A stretch of DNA of 64,000 nt, from contig LARN01000015.1 of assembly GCA_000980495.1 (NCBI GenBank), positions 57,018 to 121,017 on the forward strand, given 5' to 3'. Of this stretch, positions 7,866 through 17,144 are shown one piece after another (positions within the stretch are counted from its first letter, which is position 1; every line of letters begins with the position of its first letter). The DNA comes from Acinetobacter sp. N54.MGS-139. GTDB taxonomy: Bacteria > Pseudomonadota > Gammaproteobacteria > Burkholderiales > Burkholderiaceae_F. The position numbers and the translations under genes were made by a program. The notes beneath the pieces were generated by a model. It searched no databases. It was not told the origin of the DNA and worked only from the letters and a program-made list of their open reading frames with translations.

Positions 7866-9737
7866 ATGAGTACCATTCTCGAAACTATTAATTCTCCGGC
7901 TGACCTAAAAAAATTGTCGATGCCGGAGTTAAAGCAGCTTGCAAACGAACTTCGTACTTTCATTATCGATAACGTTTCCAAGACGGGCGGACACCTTTCG
8001 TCTTCTTTGGGAACCGTCGAGCTGGCTATCGCCATTCATTATGTTTTTGATACGCCGGAAGATCGATTAGTTTGGGACGTCGGCCATCAGGCTTATGCAC
8101 ATAAGATCCTGACAGGACGTCGGGACCGAATGCCGACACTGCGCCAGTACAAAGGCCTGTCGGGATTTCCGAAGCGTTCGGAAAGTCCCTATGACTGTTT
8201 CGGGACAGGACACTCGTCAACTTCCATCTCTGCGATTTTAGGTATGGCCGTCGCGGCAAAGACCTTAGGAAAGAAGGATCGGAGTCACATCGCAGTGATC
8301 GGCGACGGTGCAATGACCGCAGGTATGGTGTTTGAGGCCTTAAATTGCGCGGGCGACATGAAGGACCTTCGCCTGCTGGTGATCCTCAATGATAATGACT
8401 GTTCCATTTCTCCTCCGGTCGGAGCCTTAAAGAATCACTTTACACAGCTGATGAGCGGACAGTTCTACGCTCAGGCGCGAGACATCGGTAAAGCGATTGT
8501 GCGTCCGTTTCCGAAACTTTTCGATTTGACCAAACGGGCCGAAGAGTACAGCAAGGGCATGGTTGCTCCGCACTCCACGCTGTTTGAAGAATTCGGGATG
8601 AACTACCACGGTCCGATTGACGGACATGACCTCGAAGTGCTGATTCCGGTGCTTCAGAACATGAAACAGCTCAACGGACCGCTGGTGCTTCACGTTGTGA
8701 CGCAAAAGGGCCACGGTTATGCGCCGGCTGTCGACAATCCGACCAAGTATCACGGTATCTCGCCGTTTGATTCAAGCAAAGGTATTGTTCCGTCTTCGCA
8801 TGCAAAGACGTATACGGAAGTTTTCAGCGATTGGCTGCTGGACATTGCGCGTAAGGATCCCCGCGTCATCGCAATTACACCTGCGATGAAGGAAGGTTCA
8901 GGCTTAGTCGCTTTTGCTAAAGAGTTTCCGAGCCGCTTCTTTGACGTCGCGATTGCCGAGCAGCATGCTGCTACATTTGCAGGTGGCCTCGCTGCCGAGG
9001 GACTGAAACCCGTTTGCACTTTCTATTCGACTTTTTCTCAAAGAGCTTTTGACCAAATCGTTCACGACGTGGCCATTCAGGATCTTCCGGTTCTGTTTCC
9101 CCTGGACCGCGGCGGTCTGGTCGGGGCAGACGGTGCAACGCACCACGGTTCCTTTGATCTTTCGTTCCTGCGCTGCATTCCGAACCTTGTCATCATGGCG
9201 CCCTCAGATGAGAACGAATGCCGCCAGATGCTTTACACGGGTTATAAGCTAGATCATCCGGCTATTGTTCGTTATCCGAGAGGCAAAGGACCCGGCGTAC
9301 CGGTTGAGAAGGAAATGCATGAACTTCCGCTCGGCAAGGCTCGCCGAGTGCGCACCGGAACTGCGCCGAAGGGTTCCAGAGTTGCGATGCTGGCTTTCGG
9401 AAGCATGCTTGCGGAGGCAAAAGCGGTTGCTGAAAAAATTGATGCCACCGTGTACGACATGCGTTTTGTGAAGCCGGTCGACGCTGATGCGATCGAAGAA
9501 GCTGCAAAAAATAATGATCTTTTAGTGACTCTGGAGGAAAATGTCATCATCGGCGGCGCCGGTGATGCGTGCCTTGAAGTTTTAGCCGCAAAAGGTCTTC
9601 TTGCGGATGTCCTTCAGATCGGGATCCCCGATCGTTTCATCCAGCAGGGAGATAACTTACATCTTTACCAAGAATGCGGTATGGATGAAGAATCGATTTT
9701 GAATAAGATTGAAGAACGTCTCAAAAGAGTAGAGTAA
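7866..9737 (+). CDS. dxs: 1-deoxy-D-xylulose-5-phosphate synthase
   Basis: 623 residues, the full family length. A thiamine-diphosphate enzyme joining pyruvate and glyceraldehyde 3-phosphate in the first step of the MEP isoprenoid pathway. The ThDP/Mg site GDGAMTAG is at 146-153 followed by LNDNDCSIS (most homologues have M where C179 is). The transketolase-like central domain carries [15 protein letters not shown], and the C-terminal domain is complete. Last gene of xseB-ispA-dxs; murB follows after 15 bp. Confidence 0.97.
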   Translation: MSTILETINSPADLKKLSMPELKQLANELRTFIIDNVSKTGGHLSSSLGTVELAIAIHYVFDTPEDRLVWDVGHQAYAHKILTGRRDRMPTLRQYKGLSGFPKRSESPYDCFGTGHSSTSISAILGMAVAAKTLGKKDRSHIAVIGDGAMTAGMVFEALNCAGDMKDLRLLVILNDNDCSISPPVGALKNHFTQLMSGQFYAQARDIGKAIVRPFPKLFDLTKRAEEYSKGMVAPHSTLFEEFGMNYHGPIDGHDLEVLIPVLQNMKQLNGPLVLHVVTQKGHGYAPAVDNPTKYHGISPFDSSKGIVPSSHAKTYTEVFSDWLLDIARKDPRVIAITPAMKEGSGLVAFAKEFPSRFFDVAIAEQHAATFAGGLAAEGLKPVCTFYSTFSQRAFDQIVHDVAIQDLPVLFPLDRGGLVGADGATHHGSFDLSFLRCIPNLVIMAPSDENECRQMLYTGYKLDHPAIVRYPRGKGPGVPVEKEMHELPLGKARRVRTGTAPKGSRVAMLAFGSMLAEAKAVAEKIDATVYDMRFVKPVDADAIEEAAKNNDLLVTLEENVIIGGAGDACLEVLAAKGLLADVLQIGIPDRFIQQGDNLHLYQECGMDEESILNKIEERLKRVE

Positions 9738-9752
9738 TTTTGGAGCCTTCTT

Positions 9753-10769
9753 ATGGAGCTCAAGACTGACGAACAAATTAAAAAGCTCAATACCTTCGGT
9801 GTTGACGCAAAAGCGAGGAACTTTGCCGAGATCCGTTCCATTGAGGATTTAAAACAGGCAAGAGAACATATCCACCAGCAGCCTCAGGACTTTATGGTCA
9901 TCGGAGGCGGCTCCAATGTTTTGTTTAGGGATGACTATCCCGGCTTTCTGCTGCGGATGATGATTCCCGGTTTTGAGAAGATTAAGGAGGACGAAGAGCA
10001 TTACTTTGTTCGCGCCGGCGCCGGAGAAATCTGGCACAGTTTCGTCCGCAAGATGCTTGATGCCGGAATGCCCGGTCTTGAGAACCTCGCTTACATTCCC
10101 GGCACCGTCGGGGCGGCTCCGATTCAAAATATCGGTGCATACGGCTTAGAAGCAGCTGAATTTATTGAATCCGTCGAGTGCTTTGATATGAATTCCGGCG
10201 AGCTGCTGACGCTGACGAATGAAGAATGTGACTTCGGCTATCGTCATTCGACATTCAAAAAGCCGGAGAATCGTCATTTAGTCATCACTGCGGTTACGTT
10301 TAAGCTCTCCAAAAATTGGGTTCCCAATACTTCTTACAAAGCGCTTGCCGAAGAGATCGAGATCAACAGCTTCCCCGAACTTTCCCCTCAGGACGTCTAT
10401 TCCTGCGTGATTTCGCTGCGCCGCAGAAAACTTCCCTCGCCGGTGAAGTTCGGAAACGCCGGAAGCTTCTTTAAGAATCCTGTTGTCGACAGGGAGACCT
10501 TTACAAGTCTTCTTCGCACGAACCCGTCTTTGGTTTCTTATCCTTTGGCCGGAGGCCGTTTCAAGCTGTCTGCGGCATGGCTGATCGACAACGCGGGTCT
10601 CCGCGGTTATCGCATGGGCGACGTCGGCGTATGGGAAAAGCAGCCGCTTGTTCTCGTGAATTATGGGCAGGCGACCGGCGAAGACATCTACGCAATGGCG
10701 CAGGACGTGCGGCTGCGCGTCAAGAACTGTTTCGGCGTTAAACTCGAGCCGGAAGTTGCGATGGTCTAA
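9753..10769 (+). CDS. murB: UDP-N-acetylenolpyruvoylglucosamine reductase
   Basis: 338 residues, type I MurB like the E. coli enzyme. An FAD enzyme that reduces UDP-GlcNAc-enolpyruvate to UDP-MurNAc in peptidoglycan synthesis. N-terminal NTFGVDAKA, FAD-binding GGGSNVLF (51-58), IPGTVGAAPIQNIGAYG (115-131), catalytic R164 in YRHSTFK, and the proton-donor serine S238 in GNAGSFFKNP are all visible. The ATG has a GGAG site 9-12 bp upstream. It probably belongs to the dxs transcription unit. Confidence 0.96.
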   Translation: MELKTDEQIKKLNTFGVDAKARNFAEIRSIEDLKQAREHIHQQPQDFMVIGGGSNVLFRDDYPGFLLRMMIPGFEKIKEDEEHYFVRAGAGEIWHSFVRKMLDAGMPGLENLAYIPGTVGAAPIQNIGAYGLEAAEFIESVECFDMNSGELLTLTNEECDFGYRHSTFKKPENRHLVITAVTFKLSKNWVPNTSYKALAEEIEINSFPELSPQDVYSCVISLRRRKLPSPVKFGNAGSFFKNPVVDRETFTSLLRTNPSLVSYPLAGGRFKLSAAWLIDNAGLRGYRMGDVGVWEKQPLVLVNYGQATGEDIYAMAQDVRLRVKNCFGVKLEPEVAMV

Positions 10770-10804
10770 GCGGTCTCGTTTCCGAAGGCTGAGAACCTGC
10801 GGTA

Positions 10805-11086
10805 CTAATCCTGCCAGTCCTTTTTTGCAAAGTCAAGGGAGGGGCCTAGACGGTCCAAGAGTTCCTTGGCTTTTTCAATGCCATCGTTTGTGAGGACTCG
10901 AGAATGTTTACGCATGCATTTTGGTTTTTCGATGAAGCCGTCCTCAACTAATCGATCCATTGCGGTCCAGTCATGGCTTTTCCAGGACATACGAACTTCC
11001 GGCTTATCTTCTTCGGTAAAGGAAGTCAGGTAAAGAAGAGCCAGCGTGAGCTCGTCGATTAATTTGTCGCGTTCCGTTTTTTCCAA
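10805..11086 (-). CDS. DUF6429-like small protein, copy 1 (TTG start proposed)
   Basis: 93 residues if started at the TTG at 11084-11086. A longer frame opens with an ATG at 11113, but a strong GGAGGAG ribosome site lies inside that extension, 6 nt before the TTG. Starting there gives MEKTERDKLIDELTLALLYL, which aligns from its first residue with the neighbouring paralogue MERSQREKLTEELTLVLLYL, also 93 residues. The body (LALLYLTSF, KSHDWTAMDRL, VLTNDGIEKAKELL) resembles the DUF6429 family of short winged-helix-like proteins. No function is known to me. Convergent with murB. Confidence 0.7.
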   Translation of the reverse strand: MEKTERDKLIDELTLALLYLTSFTEEDKPEVRMSWKSHDWTAMDRLVEDGFIEKPKCMRKHSRVLTNDGIEKAKELLDRLGPSLDFAKKDWQD

Positions 11087-11210
11087 GACAATCTCCTCCA
11101 ATTCACGAGACATTCAGTCTAATCTTCAAGACTTTTGTTCATAAAATGAGGAGGCCATTTCGGTCGCCACCGCAGTGGTAGACGATCTTGAGTTTGCGCT
11201 AAGAAGAACG

Positions 11211-11492
11211 TCAATCTCCCCAATCTTCTTTTTTGAAACCAAGTGAAGGACCAATTTGCTCCAGTAGCTCTTTGGCTTTCTCAACACCTTCGTCGGTCAA
11301 GTAACGAGTGTAGTTTTTTCTGTTGTGCGGAGGAACCATGAAACCGTCCTCTGCAAGATCGTCTAATGCCGTCCAATCATGCGTCTTCCAGGCCATACGG
11401 ACATTAGGACATTGCTTTTCGGTGAAAGATGTCAAATAAAGGAGCACAAGCGTCAACTCTTCAGTCAGCTTTTCTCTTTGGGATCTTTCCAT
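11211..11492 (-). CDS. DUF6429-like small protein, copy 2
   Basis: 93 residues from the ATG at 11490-11492, which has a GGAGGT ribosome site 4 nt upstream (11497-11502). A longer in-frame ATG at 11609 would run through the argF terminator hairpin (11573-11606) and is rejected. The protein is clearly paralogous to the one at 10805-11086: shared LLYLTSFTE, WK(S/T)HDWTA(M/L)D, (V/Y)LT(N/D)(D/E)G(I/V)EKAKELL, LGPSL(D/G)F and a DW-D ending. Tandem, same strand, 124 bp apart, so a local duplication followed by divergence. DUF6429-like; function unknown. Confidence 0.75.
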   Translation of the reverse strand: MERSQREKLTEELTLVLLYLTSFTEKQCPNVRMAWKTHDWTALDDLAEDGFMVPPHNRKNYTRYLTDEGVEKAKELLEQIGPSLGFKKEDWGD

Positions 11493-11572
11493 AGATACCT
11501 CCGACAAATTGGTTTTTCTTAGTTTAGTTGCATCCGATAAATTCAGGAAGTATTGAATGCGATAGAACGTCA

Positions 11573-11606
11573 AAAAGCCTCGAGAGCGGAATACTTTCGA
11601 GGCTTT
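11573..11606 (-). terminator. Terminator of the argDF operon
   Basis: A 10-bp perfect stem (AAAGCCTCGA/TCGAGGCTTT, 11574-11583 and 11597-11606) followed on the minus strand by TTTTTG. It lies 20 bp past the argF stop. Confidence 0.88.
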
Positions 11607-11625
11607 CAAAATGCTTTAACAGAAG

Positions 11626-12543
11626 CTAAACGTCTTCAATTCTGCCTAAAAGCAAATATTCCATCAGTGCTTTTTGAAAGTGCAAGCGGTTTTCAGCCTC
11701 GTCCCAAACGACAGACTGCGGTCCGTCGATGACTTCGGAAGAGACCTCTTGCCCGCGGAAGGCGGGAAGGCAATGCATGAATAAAGCGTCTGGTTTTGCC
11801 GCTTTCATGACCGTTTCATTCACTTGCCAGCGAGCCGATTTGGATTGCCGTTTGGCTTGATTTTCGTCGTAACCGCAAGATCTCCAATTGTCCGTGGTCA
11901 CAAGGTCGGCGCCTTCTGCGGCCTCTTCCGGAGATAGGAAAAAGTCATAGCAGTCATCGTTATCCGGAACTTGTGTCGGATTGATCGAGTATCCCGGGGG
12001 CGCCGAAATATGCACCTTAAATCCGAGAATGGAGGCTGCGTAAAGCCAGGAGTAGAGTACGTTGTTCGCGTCTCCGATCCAAGTCACGACGGTGCCCTTA
12101 ATTGAACCCCGTTTTTCTATGAAGCTCATGATGTCGCCCATGACCTGGCAGGGATGACTGTCGTTGGTCAGGCCGTTGATGACCGGCACCTCCGACTCTT
12201 TCGCAAATGCCTCTAATCGGCTATGAGGGCCTGTTCGGATCATGACAAGGTCAACCATACGGGATACGGCTCGAGCAGTGTCCTCAATGGTTTCTTCATT
12301 TTTCAGCTGAGTTTCGCTCGTGTTCAGGTAAATCGAGGTTCCTCCGAGCTGAGCCATGCCTGCCTCAAAGGAAACGCGGGTGCGGGTGCTGGCTTTTTCA
12401 AAAAGCATCGCCAGCACTTTTCCTTCAAAGGGACGGTAAACCTCCCCGGCCTTGAAACGAGACTTGAGTTTTATGGCCCGGCGGAGAAGGTAATTTAACT
12501 CGTCCGCCGAGCAATCTTTAAGGCACAGAAAGTTCTTGTGCAT
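11626..12543 (-). CDS. argF: Ornithine carbamoyltransferase
   Basis: 305 residues, the usual length for anabolic ArgF. Transfers the carbamoyl group from carbamoyl phosphate to ornithine to give citrulline. Carbamoyl-phosphate loop STRTR at 52-56, followed by SFEAGMAQLGG; VINGLTNDSHPCQ and the C-terminal HCLPAFRG with the catalytic cysteine are present. It follows argD by 8 bp and has a strong terminator behind it, so argD-argF form one operon. No argininosuccinate genes are adjacent. Confidence 0.96.
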   Translation of the reverse strand: MHKNFLCLKDCSADELNYLLRRAIKLKSRFKAGEVYRPFEGKVLAMLFEKASTRTRVSFEAGMAQLGGTSIYLNTSETQLKNEETIEDTARAVSRMVDLVMIRTGPHSRLEAFAKESEVPVINGLTNDSHPCQVMGDIMSFIEKRGSIKGTVVTWIGDANNVLYSWLYAASILGFKVHISAPPGYSINPTQVPDNDDCYDFFLSPEEAAEGADLVTTDNWRSCGYDENQAKRQSKSARWQVNETVMKAAKPDALFMHCLPAFRGQEVSSEVIDGPQSVVWDEAENRLHFQKALMEYLLLGRIEDV

Positions 12544-12551
12544 GAATCACC

Positions 12552-13730
12552 TTAGATCTTCGGCTGTGCAAGGAACGATCTGATCACGGGAGTGATTCTC
12601 TTGACGAGTTCGTCAGCCTCGGCTTCAGTGATTGTCAAAGCGGGAACGAGACGAATAACGTTTCCGGCAGTGACACTGAAGGTTAAACCGGCTTTCAGAC
12701 CGAGTTCGAGAATGTCGTGGGCATCACGGTCAAGAACGATACCGAGCATCAGGCCTTTGCCGCGAATACCGCGCACGCCTGGGAAACCGTTAAGAGATTT
12801 AGAAAGTGCTTTCTTGAGTTTCTTACCGACTTCAAGGGCGTTTTCGACAAGTTTCTCGTCTTCGATGATGGAGAGCGTTTCGAGGGCTGCACGCATAGCA
12901 AGAGGGTTGCCGCCGAAAGTTGATCCGTGATTGCCGGGTTTAAAGATATTCGCCTTTTCGCTCACGATGACAGCGCCGACAGGAACGCCGCCTGCCAAAC
13001 CCTTAGCCATCGTGATGACGTCGGGTTTGATTTCAGCCCATTGATGAGCGAACCACTTGCCGGAGCGACCCATGCCGCACTGGACTTCGTCGCACATCAT
13101 CAAGAGGTCGTGTTCGTCACAGATTTCACGGATGCCTTTAATGACTGAAAGATCAATGGGAACAACGCCGCCTTCACCGAGGATCGGTTCAAAGAAGATG
13201 GCAACCACGTTTTTATTTTCTTCAACGATCTTGCGGATGCCGTCCAGGTCAGATTCGTCAACAAAAATAAAGCCTTCTGTATAAGGTGAGAAATCAGCTC
13301 TGACGGAAGGATTGCCGGTTGCGGAAAGGGTGGCAATGGAACGGCCGTGGAAAGCGTGTTTCAAAACGATGATGTTAGGAACTTCAATGCCTTTGGCATG
13401 TCCGAATTTACGAGCAATTTTGATTGCACATTCATTGGCTTCCAAGCCGCTGTTGCAGAAGAAAACTGCTTCAAGGCCGGAGTGTTCAACCAATTTCTCA
13501 GCGACTTGTTCCTGAAGGTCAATGTTGAAGTAGTTGGAGCAGTGAATGAGTTTAGAAGCCTGATCGGCAATGGCTCGGACTAATCTCGGATGAGCATGAC
13601 CGACGGAGTTTACGGCGATGCCTGCCAAAGCATCCAAGTACTTATGGCCTTCTTTATCCCAAAGCCAAACACCCTGACCATGATCGAAAGAGACAGGAAG
13701 GCGACCGTAGTTTTTCATCAGATGAGACAT
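12552..13730 (-). CDS. argD: Acetylornithine aminotransferase
   Basis: 392 residues, class III PLP aminotransferase. Converts N-acetylglutamate semialdehyde to N-acetylornithine (and often also serves in lysine synthesis). YLDALAGIAVNSVGHAHP is the N-terminal family signature, FFCNSGLEANECAIK binds the PLP phosphate region, MMCDEVQCGMGRSG holds the PLP-pairing Asp, and the Schiff-base lysine sits in TMAKGLAGGVP. First gene of the argDF operon. ArgD, GabT and SuccArg aminotransferases are hard to separate by sequence alone, but the argF partner supports ArgD. Confidence 0.93.
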   Translation of the reverse strand: MSHLMKNYGRLPVSFDHGQGVWLWDKEGHKYLDALAGIAVNSVGHAHPRLVRAIADQASKLIHCSNYFNIDLQEQVAEKLVEHSGLEAVFFCNSGLEANECAIKIARKFGHAKGIEVPNIIVLKHAFHGRSIATLSATGNPSVRADFSPYTEGFIFVDESDLDGIRKIVEENKNVVAIFFEPILGEGGVVPIDLSVIKGIREICDEHDLLMMCDEVQCGMGRSGKWFAHQWAEIKPDVITMAKGLAGGVPVGAVIVSEKANIFKPGNHGSTFGGNPLAMRAALETLSIIEDEKLVENALEVGKKLKKALSKSLNGFPGVRGIRGKGLMLGIVLDRDAHDILELGLKAGLTFSVTAGNVIRLVPALTITEAEADELVKRITPVIRSFLAQPKI

Positions 13731-13903
13731 GCCTGAGAATCCTTTATTGATAATTTGTGTTAAAGAAAGTTAATTTTTCAATTATATGTCCGAGAGCACG
13801 CAGTAGCTCAAGGCCTTTCGGAATATTGCCGAAACTACGGAAGAAAAAATCGGACCGAGAGTCAAAGCCCCTGCCCGATTTGTCTATCAGAGAAAATCTG
13901 TGG

Positions 13904-14539
13904 TTAGAACATCTTTTCCTGACGTCCTGCAATGTCCATATAGCTTGCAATGTAACGAACCTTCGGTTTGGTACCGGCGGCTTCGTTCAATGCGACGGAC
14001 TTGTCAACCAGGGCTTTCTGTTCAGGGGTCAGATTGTCGTAGTCAACGAAAGTCAGAGCCTTAACAGCGCAGGCTTCGACGCACTTAGGTACTTGACCGT
14101 TGGAGGTGCGCTGGACGCAAAGCGTGCATCTTTCGGCTTTGCCGGGAGTGCGCTGCTGATGCGGCCGAAGCGGAACGGAAGCCAAGGCCGGGACATCCCA
14201 GTAAGATGTCTTGCCGCTTCTGTTGAACTTCGGAGCACCGTACGGGCAAGCCATGGCGCAGGCGCCGCAGCCGATGCACTTAGATTGATCAACAAGCACT
14301 TCTCCGTGCGGGCCTTTATAAATGGCCTTAGCAGGGCAGACCGGCAGGCAGGCCGGATTGTCGCAGTGCTGGCAGCTCACGCGGAAATAGTTGATGATGC
14401 GGTCCTGCAGATTTTCTGCACGATGGATCTGATTCCACTGGATTCCGGGAGCAACTTTATTTTCTTCTTTGCAGGCAACGAAGCATGCCTGACAGCCGAT
14501 GCATTTATCGACATTGACGATTATTCCGAACTGGCTCAT
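13904..14539 (-). CDS. 4Fe-4S electron-transfer subunit (DmsB/PsrB/TtrB family)
   Basis: 211 residues with four ferredoxin-type cysteine clusters: CIGCQACFVAC near residue 15, CQHCDNPACLPVC near 57, CIGCGACAMAC near 90, and CTLCVQ...CVEAC near 130-150. This is the beta-subunit layout of DMSO reductase superfamily enzymes, carrying electrons to the molybdopterin subunit. It has no export signal of its own, as usual for this family, and would be co-exported with the Tat-bearing catalytic partner encoded 3 bp upstream. No NrfD/PsrC/DmsC membrane anchor gene follows; the next gene downstream is argD. Confidence 0.94.
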   Translation of the reverse strand: MSQFGIIVNVDKCIGCQACFVACKEENKVAPGIQWNQIHRAENLQDRIINYFRVSCQHCDNPACLPVCPAKAIYKGPHGEVLVDQSKCIGCGACAMACPYGAPKFNRSGKTSYWDVPALASVPLRPHQQRTPGKAERCTLCVQRTSNGQVPKCVEACAVKALTFVDYDNLTPEQKALVDKSVALNEAAGTKPKVRYIASYMDIAGRQEKMF

Positions 14540-14542
14540 CGC

Positions 14543-16750
14543 TTAGGCCTCCTTCGTGATTTGAACGGTTGTTTCAAAGTAGGGTGCATAGCCCGAGAGT
14601 TTGTCCCATTCGCGCGGGATCAAAACCTGGGTGTTCTGGTCTCCTCGCCAGCCGTACTGCATGCCGGCGGTTCCCGGAGGAACAATGATGGAGACACGGG
14701 CACGGGCTCTTGCTTGACCGTACTGGTTCTTAATCAACACCTTGTCGCCTTCATTGATGCCGCGGGCTTTTGCGTCTTCCAGATTGATATCGACGGTAGA
14801 CATCGATTCAATTTCGAGAAGATACGGAGAATCGCTGCGTGTCTTGGAGTGCGTGATGTACGGAGCACGAGTACCGTTGATCAGTTTGATCGGATATTCG
14901 GCTGTCGGCTGATACGGTTCGACATAAATAGGAATCGTGCCGAGGTTGTGCATCTTGGTGATGTTTGAAGACAGCTCGATCTTGCCTGACGGAGTATCGA
15001 AGCCGGGCTGTCCGTCGTGACGGAGAAGACCTTTTTCGTATTTGAGCGGCTGCTGTTTTGCACCCTGAACCTGAGTCATGTTCGGCAGATTCTTCTGGGC
15101 GTCGGCGTATGTCGTACCCCATTTCTTCAGGATGGAGTCGCAGGCTTTGACCGGATCGCCGTCGAAGAAGTTCTTCGGGTCGTCGACCAAGCAGCCGAGC
15201 TGCAGGGCAATCCACCAGTCTTCCTTGGCTTCACCCATGGGTTTAACCGGAGTTCTGACAGATACCTTATTGCCGGCGTGTGTACCGAACGGAGCATAGC
15301 GTTCATAGTTCATAGCTGCGGGCAGGATGATGTCCATGTCGTGATGAGTTTCATCACGATAGAAGTAGTCCGTTGCGCAAGCGAAGTCCATATTCTTGAT
15401 GGCTTCTTCATAAACCTGAGGCTGCGGCCAAATCATGACGTTAAAGCCGAAGGCAACCATACCGCGAAGTTTGCCGTTCTTAACGTGTTCAGGCAGCTGG
15501 TTCGGGTTGAACTGAACCTGTGTATGGTTCCAAACAGGAACGAAGTCTTTGTCGAGACGGTCTTTCTTGTGGGCCTTGAACCAGTTGTAGTCAACGAAGT
15601 CTTCCGTGAGGCCGTTGTCGTGAACGATGTAGCCCTTAGGACCGACACCAAAGAGAGCACCTCCGGGGATGTCGACATAACCCAGAATTGCAGGAATGTT
15701 CAGAAGAGCACGAGCACTGTTGACACCGTTTCTGGAGTGAGACAGTGACTGAGAAGTCAGAGCGAAGCTGCCGGGGCCTTTAGCGTACATGCGAGCGGCC
15801 TTAACGATAAGGTCGGCAGGAACGCCGGTAATAGCTTCGGTTTTCTCCGGTGTGAAGTCTTTGCAGTAGTTTCTGTATTCTTCAACGCCGTAAACCCATT
15901 TGTCGCAGAAGGGCTTGTTGTACAAATCTTCTTCGAAGAGGACGCGGCAGATGCCGGCGCCCAAGGCTGCGTCAGTTCCTTGTTTAGGCTGCAGATGGAT
16001 ATCGGCTAGTTCGGCAACTTTGGTGCGGCGTGCGTCAATCACGATGATCTTGACGCCGCGCTGTTTGGCGGCATTGATCATGTTCCACCAGCCGTGCGGT
16101 TTGGACCATGCACCGTTGGTAGCCATCACCATGTAGGATTTTGTCTTCGGACCGCAGCCGCCGCCGGAGTATTCACTGCCGAAAACGAGCTGTTCGGCTA
16201 GCAGGGAGCCTTTACGGCAGGCGACAGAAGATTCGGTACCGTAGTGATAAGTACCGAAATAGCGTGCCAGACGCATTGCGGCAGGACGGGGTTCTTTCGG
16301 GTCACCGCAGAAGATAAAGAGTTTTTCTGCGCCGTATTGATCGCGAATCTTCTTCATATTGGCGGCAATCGTTGCCAGAGCTTCCTGCCAGGAAATACGA
16401 ACGAATCCGGGATCGGCACTTCCTTTCGGATTGGTGCGCTTCATCGGATAAAGCAGGCGATTGGGGTTGTAGAGTCGCTGCAGAGTTGCCAAGGCTTTAT
16501 TGCACAACAGCTTGCCGCTGTGTTCTTTCCAGTTTCCGACAGAAACGACGATATTGCCCTGTCTCTGGAAATGAATACCGCACATCGGCATTTGGTTGCA
16601 GTTGTCGCAGATCGTGTATCCGTCTTCAAGCGGCTCTTGTGCGCATGCTGCTTTTGTGAAGAAGCTGCTTCCCGCACTGATGGCGGAGAGGGCCGGGATC
16701 GTTTTGAGGATGGATCGACGGGTAACTTTCAATCCTTGTGTCTTGTCCAT
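14543..16750 (-). CDS. Tat-exported molybdopterin oxidoreductase catalytic subunit
   Basis: 735 residues. Tat signal VTRRSILK at 9-16 and a cleavage-like AQA near 36-39. An N-terminal 4Fe-4S site with C48, C51, C57 and C83 (CDNC...C...C). The likely Mo ligand is C178 in SSVACRKGS, as in the PsrA/PhsA/TtrA/ArrA branch, not the serine of DmsA. The C-terminal cofactor-closing domain includes EGDKVLIKNQYGQ. It pairs with the Fe-S subunit downstream. Candidate substrates for this branch are tetrathionate, thiosulfate, polysulfide, arsenate or aromatic hydroxyl compounds; the sequence does not decide. No TorD-like chaperone or membrane subunit is nearby. Confidence 0.93.
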   Translation of the reverse strand: MDKTQGLKVTRRSILKTIPALSAISAGSSFFTKAACAQEPLEDGYTICDNCNQMPMCGIHFQRQGNIVVSVGNWKEHSGKLLCNKALATLQRLYNPNRLLYPMKRTNPKGSADPGFVRISWQEALATIAANMKKIRDQYGAEKLFIFCGDPKEPRPAAMRLARYFGTYHYGTESSVACRKGSLLAEQLVFGSEYSGGGCGPKTKSYMVMATNGAWSKPHGWWNMINAAKQRGVKIIVIDARRTKVAELADIHLQPKQGTDAALGAGICRVLFEEDLYNKPFCDKWVYGVEEYRNYCKDFTPEKTEAITGVPADLIVKAARMYAKGPGSFALTSQSLSHSRNGVNSARALLNIPAILGYVDIPGGALFGVGPKGYIVHDNGLTEDFVDYNWFKAHKKDRLDKDFVPVWNHTQVQFNPNQLPEHVKNGKLRGMVAFGFNVMIWPQPQVYEEAIKNMDFACATDYFYRDETHHDMDIILPAAMNYERYAPFGTHAGNKVSVRTPVKPMGEAKEDWWIALQLGCLVDDPKNFFDGDPVKACDSILKKWGTTYADAQKNLPNMTQVQGAKQQPLKYEKGLLRHDGQPGFDTPSGKIELSSNITKMHNLGTIPIYVEPYQPTAEYPIKLINGTRAPYITHSKTRSDSPYLLEIESMSTVDINLEDAKARGINEGDKVLIKNQYGQARARARVSIIVPPGTAGMQYGWRGDQNTQVLIPREWDKLSGYAPYFETTVQITKEA

Positions 16751-17104
16751 TGTTGAATTCTCCTCTTGGGGTAGAGTGTTGCGTCGGATTTGATGATTTC
16801 TATCGACGACTTAAAAACTATTTTCAACAATGAAAAAAAGATAGCTACCGCGCTAATAGGGGATACTGAAAGAAAGGATTGGTAAAAACCCAAAATTATC
16901 AAATTTGAGAGAGATTCTCAACAAAGGAATATCTCGAGAGTATCAGGACGTTTTAAAGAATTCAAGCGAATAAAATATGAAAGAGTACTAAGTGAAAATA
17001 CCTAGGTAAAATAGATTAAAACTCGAACAAAAAATTAAAGACTGCTATCAAAAATGATCAGACAGTTGATGTTTTTACCGATGGTTTTTTGTAATCTTAT
17101 ATAA
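16751..17104. other. AT-rich intergenic region upstream of the molybdoenzyme operon
   Basis: About 350 bp without a convincing gene, markedly AT-rich. It must hold the promoter of the minus-strand molybdoenzyme operon. A perfect interrupted palindrome is at 16905-16921 (listed separately), followed by a second small palindrome TCTCGAGA at 16932-16939. No Shine-Dalgarno site followed by an open frame is seen. Confidence 0.6.
16905..16921. promoter_or_regulatory. Candidate operator: interrupted palindrome TTGAGA-N5-TCTCAA
   Basis: Arms TTGAGA and TCTCAA are perfect inverted repeats with a 5-bp spacer, 155 bp upstream of the molybdoenzyme start. The half-site is close to, but not the same as, the FNR/CRP-type TTGAT-N4-ATCAA. 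A role in anaerobic or substrate-dependent control is inference. Confidence 0.4.
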
Positions 17105-17136
17105 CAAAAAAGCCCGGGAGATTTTCCCGAGCTTTT
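17105..17136 (-). terminator. Terminator of rpsT
   Basis: On the minus strand an 8-bp stem (GCTCGGGA/TCCCGGGC, one wobble pair) is followed by TTTTTTGTTAT. It is the second of two hairpins behind rpsT. Confidence 0.88.
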
Positions 17137-17144
17137 GGAATCTT

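Noticed and set aside
11493-11609. N-terminal extension of DUF6429-like copy 2
   Set aside because: It would run through the argF terminator hairpin, and the ribosome site supports the internal ATG.
13757-14968. 403-codon plus-strand frame across the Fe-S and molybdoenzyme subunits
   Set aside because: Antisense to two well-supported genes with strong motifs; no ribosome site and no protein-like pattern. It is a shadow of codon bias.
14543-16750. Tetrathionate or arsenate reductase by name
   Set aside because: Cys ligand and layout allow several substrates; length and partners are not decisive.
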